64,000 nt of DNA from Alteromonas halophila (GTDB lineage Bacteria > Pseudomonadota > Gammaproteobacteria > Enterobacterales > Alteromonadaceae), in NCBI RefSeq assembly GCF_014651815.1, contig NZ_BMXP01000001.1:592495-656494 (forward strand), written 5' to 3'. The notes under the pieces were generated by a model. That model had not been told where the DNA came from. It ran no database searches and was given only the letters and a program-made list of their open reading frames with translations. Positions within the stretch are counted from its first letter, which is position 1; each line of letters opens with the position of its first letter. A program made the position numbers and the translations under genes. Positions 58,546-64,000 of the stretch are shown piece after piece.

Positions 58546-59850
58546 TTAACGGGTGCCGTCATAGTATTTTTTCAGCCCCTGCCAGCAGTCCAGGTAATCA
58601 TGCTGACGATGCGAACTGTTTTGCGCATAGCGGGTCGGGGCAATGACATAGCGCGACTCAAACATAAAGGCCATGGTGTTTTCATATTTCTGAGGCTCAA
58701 GCTCAGCGGCAGATGCCTTCTCAAATACAGCAGCTTCCGGCCCGTGTGGCGTCATGCTGTTGTGCAGACTCATGCCGCCAGGCACAAAACCGGCCTCTTT
58801 CGCATCGTAGGTGCCCTCAATCAGCCCCATAAACTCACTCATGATATTGCGGTGATACCAGGGCGGGCGGAATGTATTTTCGGCAACCATCCAGCGCGGC
58901 GGGAAGATCACAAAGTCGACATTGGCCACGCCTTCTGTTTCTGACGGCGAAGTCAGTACCGTAAAAATCGACGGATCAGGGTGATCGAAACTGACTGAAT
59001 TAATGACATTAAAGCGGCTGAGATCGTATTTATAGGGTGCTGAATTCCCTGTCCAGGCAACCACATCCAGTGGCGAGTGATCAAGTGTCGCCTGATACAA
59101 CTCACCACAAAATTTGTTTATCAGTTGCATGTCATCGTCGATATCTTCAAACGCGGCAACAGGGTACTGAAAATCCCGATCATTGGCGTAGCCATTGGCG
59201 CCAACAGGCCCACGTTCGGGCAATTGCAGTGGCGTACCATAATTTTCACAGATGTAACCCCGGATGGGCCCGTCGGTAGGCGTGACTGAAAATTTAACGC
59301 CCCGCGGAATAACCAAAATCTCTCCGGGACTGACGCTGAGGTGGCCAAACTCGGTTTTCGCAAGCAGGCTGCCCTGTTGCGGAACAAACAGCATTTCACC
59401 ATCAGATGAGTAAAAGAAACGCTTTTCCATCGGGCTATTTGCCCGATAGACGTGGATCCCAATACCCTGCTGCATGCGCGCATCACCATTCGCAGCCATT
59501 GTGACAAGACCATCGATAAAGTCAGTTTTCTGTTCAGGCATGGCGATGGGATCCCAGCGCATAACGTTGGGCGGGCAGGGGGTATCGGTTAGTGGTGCGG
59601 TAAGCAGATGGCCCTTATCCATTGGTGTGAAATCACCCATGGCAATGGAAGGCCTCAAACGATACGTCCAGCTGCGACGGTTGCTAGCACGCGGAGCGGT
59701 AAACGCGGTGGTGCTGAACTGTTCGCAGTACAGGTTATAAGGGCAGCGCTGCGGGTTAAACTGGCCTACGGGCAACGCACCTTCAAGGGCTTCGGTTTCG
59801 TGTTCATTGTTAAAGCCGGTCAGATATGTCAACTCGTTTTGCTGCACCAT
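58546..59850 (-). CDS. hmgA: Homogentisate 1,2-dioxygenase
   Basis: Opens homogentisate to maleylacetoacetate. 434 aa, normal length, with the Fe/substrate region YHRNIMSEFMGLIEGTYD near 328-346 and GGMSLHNSMTPHGP near 358-371. maiA and fahA homologues are not in the window. Divergent from the MarR-type gene, with an AT-rich palindrome between. Confidence 0.97.
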   Translation of the reverse strand: MVQQNELTYLTGFNNEHETEALEGALPVGQFNPQRCPYNLYCEQFSTTAFTAPRASNRRSWTYRLRPSIAMGDFTPMDKGHLLTAPLTDTPCPPNVMRWDPIAMPEQKTDFIDGLVTMAANGDARMQQGIGIHVYRANSPMEKRFFYSSDGEMLFVPQQGSLLAKTEFGHLSVSPGEILVIPRGVKFSVTPTDGPIRGYICENYGTPLQLPERGPVGANGYANDRDFQYPVAAFEDIDDDMQLINKFCGELYQATLDHSPLDVVAWTGNSAPYKYDLSRFNVINSVSFDHPDPSIFTVLTSPSETEGVANVDFVIFPPRWMVAENTFRPPWYHRNIMSEFMGLIEGTYDAKEAGFVPGGMSLHNSMTPHGPEAAVFEKASAAELEPQKYENTMAFMFESRYVIAPTRYAQNSSHRQHDYLDCWQGLKKYYDGTR

Positions 59851-59884
59851 GTCATCCTCTTACGCTGCCAAGCGTTAATCAAAT

Positions 59885-59902
59885 TAGTTACAAATGAAAC
59901 TA
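59885..59902. promoter_or_regulatory. Candidate MarR operator in the hmgA/marR gap
   Basis: TAGTTACAAATGAAACTA has matching TAGTT/AACTA arms around an 8-nt centre, 35 bp from the hmgA start. Confidence 0.5.
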
Positions 59903-59931
59903 TACGTGCTACAGCTTAATATCAACTGCGG

Positions 59932-59948
59932 CTGACGTTTAGCGTCAG
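59932..59948. promoter_or_regulatory. 17-bp inverted repeat near MarR start
   Basis: CTGACG, TTTAG, CGTCAG: perfect 6-bp arms 45 bp before the MarR ATG (59993). Possible second operator or leader hairpin. Confidence 0.4.
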
Positions 59949-59992
59949 GGCGGAGTGTCAATCTTCCTTTACCCTGAAATATGAGTAGTCTT

Positions 59993-60436
59993 ATGTCTGA
60001 TGACACCCAACTGGTGCTTGAACAGTTTCTGGCCTTTCGGGCGGTGCGCTTTGCCAGCAAACTCAGTACCTCTGTTGCTGAAATATATGCCGGTCCGCAT
60101 GGGTTGTCCCGTGCGCAGTGGCGTGTTCTGGCAACACTGGCTGAAGAAGACGGACTGACCGCCAAAGTCATTGCCCGTCGTACCTCTATGGATAAAGTCA
60201 GTATTTCCCGGGCGGTAAAATTGCTGAAGGCAAGATCGCTGATTCACCGCGAACCGACAGAGACAGATGGCCGTACCTACCGGTTATTGCTGACCGGGCA
60301 GGGCCGGGCGCTTTACGCTGAAATTGTGCCAGATGCGGTAGCATGGCAGCGTACGCTGCTGGCCGGTATTAGTGATGAGGAATACCAGCGCTTTTTGCAC
60401 CTGATGGCAACACTGGAAGACCGGCTGACAGACTAA
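59993..60436 (+). CDS. MarR-family transcriptional regulator
   Basis: 147 aa winged helix: EIYAGPHGLSRAQWRVLATLAEEDGLTAKVIARRTSMDKVSISRAVK then wing TETDGRTYRLLLTGQG. Divergent from hmgA, so it may be an HmgR-like repressor of tyrosine catabolism. ATG 59993 has GAG 7 nt upstream; ATG 59981 would add four residues and lacks an SD. Confidence 0.88.
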   Translation: MSDDTQLVLEQFLAFRAVRFASKLSTSVAEIYAGPHGLSRAQWRVLATLAEEDGLTAKVIARRTSMDKVSISRAVKLLKARSLIHREPTETDGRTYRLLLTGQGRALYAEIVPDAVAWQRTLLAGISDEEYQRFLHLMATLEDRLTD

Positions 60437-60605
60437 TACATCTGTGGTGTACAACGCCGGTGAGGGCAGCATGCAGGACTGTCAGGCTGTTCCCGCGCTG
60501 CCTGTACTTTGGTGTAGTTAACGTCAGAGGTCATTGATTTTGATAATGTAACTGATAAATTAAGGGCGCTTCCTTAACAGGCTTATTATCAACAAGGACA
60601 CTCGT

Positions 60606-61691
60606 TTGACGCCTCTTCATGTTTATGCAGGCCCCGGGGCGCTGCGAACCATTCGCCGCTACGGAATGATCCCCCGTTTGTTCCGGTATTTTATCGGCGC
60701 TTCCGGCGGACCTAAGTGGTTCGTGCTGGCCGGCTTGGATCGTGTGTTATTTCCGGAATGGCTGCCACGTCGCGGCGAGCAAATGCATTTTATTGGTACC
60801 TCCGCCGGGGCATTCCGCGCAACCTGTGCCGTTCAGCGAGACCCGAGGGCGGCAACCGATCGGCTGGCAACGCATTATGCAGAAACGGTATATTCTGACA
60901 AGCCACGGCCTAATGAAATTACGGTTAAAGCTCGGGCGCTGGTCCGGGATATGCTGGGGGACCAGGGCAAACTGGAATTGTTATTAAACGACAAGTTTAA
61001 GGCGCACATTATTGCAGCGAAATGTCATGGTCCAATGGCAAGGCGTGGGTCGATGAATCAGCTTTCCGGTCTGGCAATGAGCGCGGCGGCAAATGCAATG
61101 GGACGCAAACACCTCCGTCATCTGTATACCCGTTGTGTGTTTTCCTCTCCACACAGCAAGATTACGATTAAAGACCCGTACAACATCCCCACTGAATACT
61201 ACGAACTGGGTCACAATAATATCTCTACGTCACTGCTGGCATCCGGCTCTATTCCGATTGTGCTGGAGGCAGTATCCAATATCATCGGCGCGCCGGACGC
61301 GGTATACCGGGACGGCGGTATTATTGACTACCACTTTGATCTGGAGTTTGGGCCGGAGCCGGGGTTAACCCTTTATCCACATTTTTACCCGTTTGCCGTG
61401 CCTGGCTGGTTCGATAAAAAGCTCAAAAATCGCCTCCCACATGCACAGAGCTACTACAATACGGTGATGCTGGTGCCTTCAGCCGAATTTATCGCGCAGT
61501 TACCTTATGGCAAAATTCCCGATCGCAAGGACTTTGAAACCATGGACGCGCCACAGCGGATCAAGTACTGGAAAACGGTGTTAAGTGAGTCTGACCGGCT
61601 TGGCGACTTCTTTATGACGCTGGCGGAAAAGCCGGAGTTTACGTCTTATATCAGACCATTGCCATTCCCGATGCTGTCAAAAGCTTACTAG
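60606..61691 (+). CDS. Patatin-like phospholipase-domain protein
   Basis: 361 aa. Catalytic Ser in IGTSAGAF near 65, after the oxyanion loop ASGGPKWF; Asp in YRDGGIIDYH near 238 (DGG dyad). The start is TTG at 60606 with AAGGA 7 nt upstream. No signal peptide. Substrate unknown. It stands alone before the tRNA-Val. Confidence 0.85.
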   Translation: MTPLHVYAGPGALRTIRRYGMIPRLFRYFIGASGGPKWFVLAGLDRVLFPEWLPRRGEQMHFIGTSAGAFRATCAVQRDPRAATDRLATHYAETVYSDKPRPNEITVKARALVRDMLGDQGKLELLLNDKFKAHIIAAKCHGPMARRGSMNQLSGLAMSAAANAMGRKHLRHLYTRCVFSSPHSKITIKDPYNIPTEYYELGHNNISTSLLASGSIPIVLEAVSNIIGAPDAVYRDGGIIDYHFDLEFGPEPGLTLYPHFYPFAVPGWFDKKLKNRLPHAQSYYNTVMLVPSAEFIAQLPYGKIPDRKDFETMDAPQRIKYWKTVLSESDRLGDFFMTLAEKPEFTSYIRPLPFPMLSKAY

Positions 61692-61758
61692 AAGACGAGG
61701 CTGTTTCCAGCAATTGGTTATAACGCAGGCAATTGAACAGACAAATCGTAAAATTCGC

Positions 61759-61787
61759 TTGCTAAGCGGCGAGGGCATCGCTATTAT
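61759..61787 (+). promoter_or_regulatory. Promoter of tRNA-Val
   Basis: TTGCTA (61759-61764), 17 nt, TATTAT (61782-61787), then a GC-rich discriminator ACGCGCCG, as in stable-RNA promoters; 34 bp before the tRNA. Confidence 0.82.
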
Positions 61788-61821
61788 ACGCGCCGTCTTC
61801 ACGACTTCCTGTCGTTACAAT

Positions 61822-61898
<77 letters not shown>

Positions 61899-61992
61899 CT
61901 TATCTACCCCATTCATCCCAAAATAATTCGATTGCGCCAGCAAGGGCCAAGTCATCGTTATAATTCAATAGCCCTGTCTTGCCCATTCGCTC

Positions 61993-63105
61993 TTACCGCT
62001 GAGTATTGTCATTGAGTAAAGCCGACAACGTCGCAGCTTGATCATGGGATGGGTAGCGTTCAACAAAGGCGTTTAGATACCGCCGTGCCTGCTTGTACTG
62101 GTTTTGTTCATGCAGCGCTTTAATCAGCGCGGACTCGTATGCAGGGTGTTGAAAGTAGCGGGCAATAGCCACCATGACATCCAGTTCCTGAACCTTGTCT
62201 TCTTCGCCAGCAAGTGCATAGGCATAAAAGCCGTACAGTGCCAGATAATTCATATCGTAATTGTCCGGGTTTTTAGCCAGCGCAATATCAATGGCTACCA
62301 CGCCTGTTTGTTTAGCCGTCGCCACTAATTGCATGGTTGCTTCATCCTTGAAGGGGACTCTGGGTTTTGGGGTGATCCCCAGTTTAACAAGCAGCGCTTC
62401 AGCAGCCTTAGGCACCGATGAAGGATTTTGCGCAGTAATCAGGTTTTCATCAATGACGACGAAGGGCAGCATGGGGTCGTTGTGTACGAAAATACCTCCG
62501 TTTTCAATGAGTTTATCCTCGACGAGAAAGGGGAAGGCAGCAATATGCTCACCACTGAACGCGTGCTCTTCAGTGTTAGTAAAGGCGTTTACCTGCCTGC
62601 CCGCAACCAGATGCTGACCGTCTGGTAATCTGACGTCGGCAATGGCCGCGGGACCATGACAGACAGCCGCTATCATTTTGTGCTTCGCAGCAAACCGGGT
62701 CAGCATGGCCTGTGTGGCACTATCACTGGGTAAGTCAAACATTGCCCCTGCGCCGCCAACGATAAATATGCCCTGGTAATGGTTTGGATCGACGGTTTCG
62801 CTTGCCCTGGTGTTGTTTAGCTGACTAAGCGCAACAGACTTAAAGCGCTGAATAAAAGCAAGGTCATCCTTGTTTGACTTCACCAGCACTGGTCCGCCTT
62901 TTGGCGTGGCAATATCAATGTTGACGCCGTTATCATGCAAAACCAGATAGGCCTGGGCCAACTCTTCAAGATCGTAGCTCAGTTGTGGCTGTTCTTCAGT
63001 GCCATAGCCTGAAATAAGCATTAGCACATTGGTATCGGTTTGCGATGCAAACGCCGGGTGCAGTGGCAGCACTAAAATAAAAAATATAAAGCGAAGTGTT
63101 CGCAT
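61993..63105 (-). CDS. Secreted DJ-1/PfpI-family protein with C-terminal repeat domain
   Basis: 370 aa with signal peptide ending HPAFA. A DJ-1/PfpI domain (about 22-220) carries the nucleophilic Cys in IAAVCHGPAAIADV and GIFIVGGAGAMFD upstream, in the Hsp31-like arrangement. The C-terminal part (about 250-365) is helical with an NYDMNYLALYGFYAYAL block, perhaps TPR-like. ATG 63105 has GGAG 7 nt upstream. Function in the periplasm is unknown. Confidence 0.83.
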   Translation of the reverse strand: MRTLRFIFFILVLPLHPAFASQTDTNVLMLISGYGTEEQPQLSYDLEELAQAYLVLHDNGVNIDIATPKGGPVLVKSNKDDLAFIQRFKSVALSQLNNTRASETVDPNHYQGIFIVGGAGAMFDLPSDSATQAMLTRFAAKHKMIAAVCHGPAAIADVRLPDGQHLVAGRQVNAFTNTEEHAFSGEHIAAFPFLVEDKLIENGGIFVHNDPMLPFVVIDENLITAQNPSSVPKAAEALLVKLGITPKPRVPFKDEATMQLVATAKQTGVVAIDIALAKNPDNYDMNYLALYGFYAYALAGEEDKVQELDVMVAIARYFQHPAYESALIKALHEQNQYKQARRYLNAFVERYPSHDQAATLSALLNDNTQR

Positions 63106-63257
63106 AGTGTGACTCCAAAAATGTCTGTTACGGTAGCGCAAATCTAACTCAGCAGATGTCGTTATTGTGTGAAGCGTTTCATTGCGTTTTTCCCTGACAA
63201 AATCTTCACATTCGCCTTGTTAGTGTGAGCGCTCCGTAACCTCACAGAGACAACAAC

Positions 63258-64000
63258 ATGCATAAACTAGTGATTGGACTGCTTCTCGTTGCAACTGCAT
63301 GCATTTCGGGCTGTACAGCGAGTCATCTCGAGATTTTTCCGGACCTGAGCGATCCGGGTTTAAGCGACAAAAAAATTGAACCAGCACAGTTGCGCGAGGA
63401 TGTGGATGCATTCGTTGCCGGCATTGTGCAGCGTCATCCGGATGTGGAGCGGTATGCCAGCTTAGACAAGATTTACAAAAAGGCCAGGTCACTTAAAGCA
63501 GAGCTAACGGAACCGATGACCCGGCAAACGTTTTATAAAAAAATTGGGGCGCTTTCTCACTTATTTAATGATGGCCATACTTTCTTGCTGTGGCCCTATC
63601 AGGAATATCAGGCACTAAAAGAAAAAGAGTTACTGACCTTTCCGTTCAGCCTCGAAGTGTTTCCTGAGGGCGTTTTTCTTAAATACGATTATCAGTTTAA
63701 TGGGGTAACACTGCCCAAAGGCAGCCAGTTGGTCAGTGTTAATACAATTGATACAGACAAAATCTTCTCTCAGGCCCAGCAGTTTGTCGGTGGCGAAACC
63801 AAACAACTGCGTAAACACATCGTCGCTGCCCGGTTTCCCGTGATGATATGGGCGGTGTTTGGCTTCGTCGACACCTTTGAGCTTGAGTTGCTGATAGACG
63901 GTGAGAACCGACAGATTACTGTAGGGGCTGAAGACAACTGGCAACAGAGCAACCCGCTGACCGCAGACGACAATGGGGATTTTGTGTATCAGCGTTTGAA
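63258..64000 (+). CDS. S41-type peptidase-like lipoprotein, 3' end outside window
   Basis: 247 codons are present. The signal MHKLVIGLLLVATACISGC has a lipobox ISGC (Cys 19). The block RHPDVERYASLDKIYKKA...FNDGHTFLLWP resembles the N-terminal domain of S41 (tricorn/CtpA-like) peptidases; the catalytic Ser-Lys part would lie beyond the edge. Divergent from the DJ-1 gene. Confidence 0.78.
   Translation, partial: MHKLVIGLLLVATACISGCTASHLEIFPDLSDPGLSDKKIEPAQLREDVDAFVAGIVQRHPDVERYASLDKIYKKARSLKAELTEPMTRQTFYKKIGALSHLFNDGHTFLLWPYQEYQALKEKELLTFPFSLEVFPEGVFLKYDYQFNGVTLPKGSQLVSVNTIDTDKIFSQAQQFVGGETKQLRKHIVAARFPVMIWAVFGFVDTFELELLIDGENRQITVGAEDNWQQSNPLTADDNGDFVYQRL

Noticed and set aside
58168-58944. 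258-codon plus-strand frame spanning hpd and hmgA ends
   Set aside because: Overlaps two certain genes in antisense and lacks an SD sequence.

Overview
The window is a chromosomal segment of a marine gammaproteobacterium, most likely Alteromonadaceae (Alteromonas/Salinimonas-like). This rests on E. coli-like gene order for several housekeeping blocks, a stand-alone second EF-G next to rlmM as in Vibrio-type relatives, the betBA, MoxR-DUF58-transglutaminase and hpd/hmgA content, and moderate G+C. No prophage, CRISPR array or large island is visible; the accessory signal is one RAYT transposase with its repeats and a few small or degenerate genes.

Layout. 1-7.7 kb: ibpA (cut by the window edge, with a sigma-32 promoter and a ROSE-type RNA thermometer), then lnt-corC-ybeY-phoH(ybeZ)-miaB on the minus strand, facing ubiF and a 59-aa membrane protein. 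7.7-10.4 kb: a TetR regulator with two near-identical palindromic operators, an AhpD-like protein, and an AGCS symporter. 10.6-11.0 kb: a tRNA operon Met-Leu-Gln-Gln, as beside E. coli ubiF. 11-14.8 kb: periplasmic cyclophilin, ychF, pth, rplY. 15-19.7 kb: secreted amidohydrolase, YceI protein, a small membrane protein preceded by a 31-aa peptide with a double-glycine-type leader, a probable pseudo-esterase, and a lipoprotein. 19.8-28.6 kb: prs-tRNA-Gln-ispE-lolB facing hemA-prfA-prmC, then an HD-GYP response regulator, sirB2 and kdsA. 29-34.5 kb: gcvA, an alpha/beta hydrolase, ygdD, rlmM and a second fusA. 34.5-36 kb: RAYT transposase flanked by GTGGGTGTC repeats. 36-39.9 kb: moxR-DUF58-tgpA. 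40-45 kb: seqA-pgm-glgP. 45-49 kb: another GTGGGTGTC cluster, a TorF-type porin, betA and betB. 49-55.3 kb: EAL protein, astE and small genes, then yffB-dapE-vanY-DUF2897 with overlapping ends. 55.5-57 kb: OsmC, a histidine-less EIIA-Glc-like protein and a frameshifted ACT-domain gene coupled to it. 57-60.4 kb: hpd, hmgA and a MarR regulator, with a TyrR box and palindromes. 60.6-64 kb: patatin-like protein, tRNA-Val, secreted DJ-1/PfpI protein and the start of an S41-type lipoprotein.

The genes form conventional units: lipoprotein/envelope and tRNA modification, translation (Pth, L25, PrfA, PrmC, EF-G, tRNAs), PRPP/isoprenoid/haem/KDO synthesis, glycogen and glucose-phosphate metabolism, glycine betaine synthesis from choline, tyrosine catabolism to maleylacetoacetate, and lysine/peptidoglycan precursor supply. 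The most notable items are the ibpA thermometer, the RAYT/REP-like repeat system, the ACT-EIIA-like pair with a seven-T frameshift, the leader-peptide gene, the dual TetR operator, and the TyrR and MarR sites over tyrosine catabolism. Start codons were revised where a Shine-Dalgarno sequence or family alignment favoured another site.
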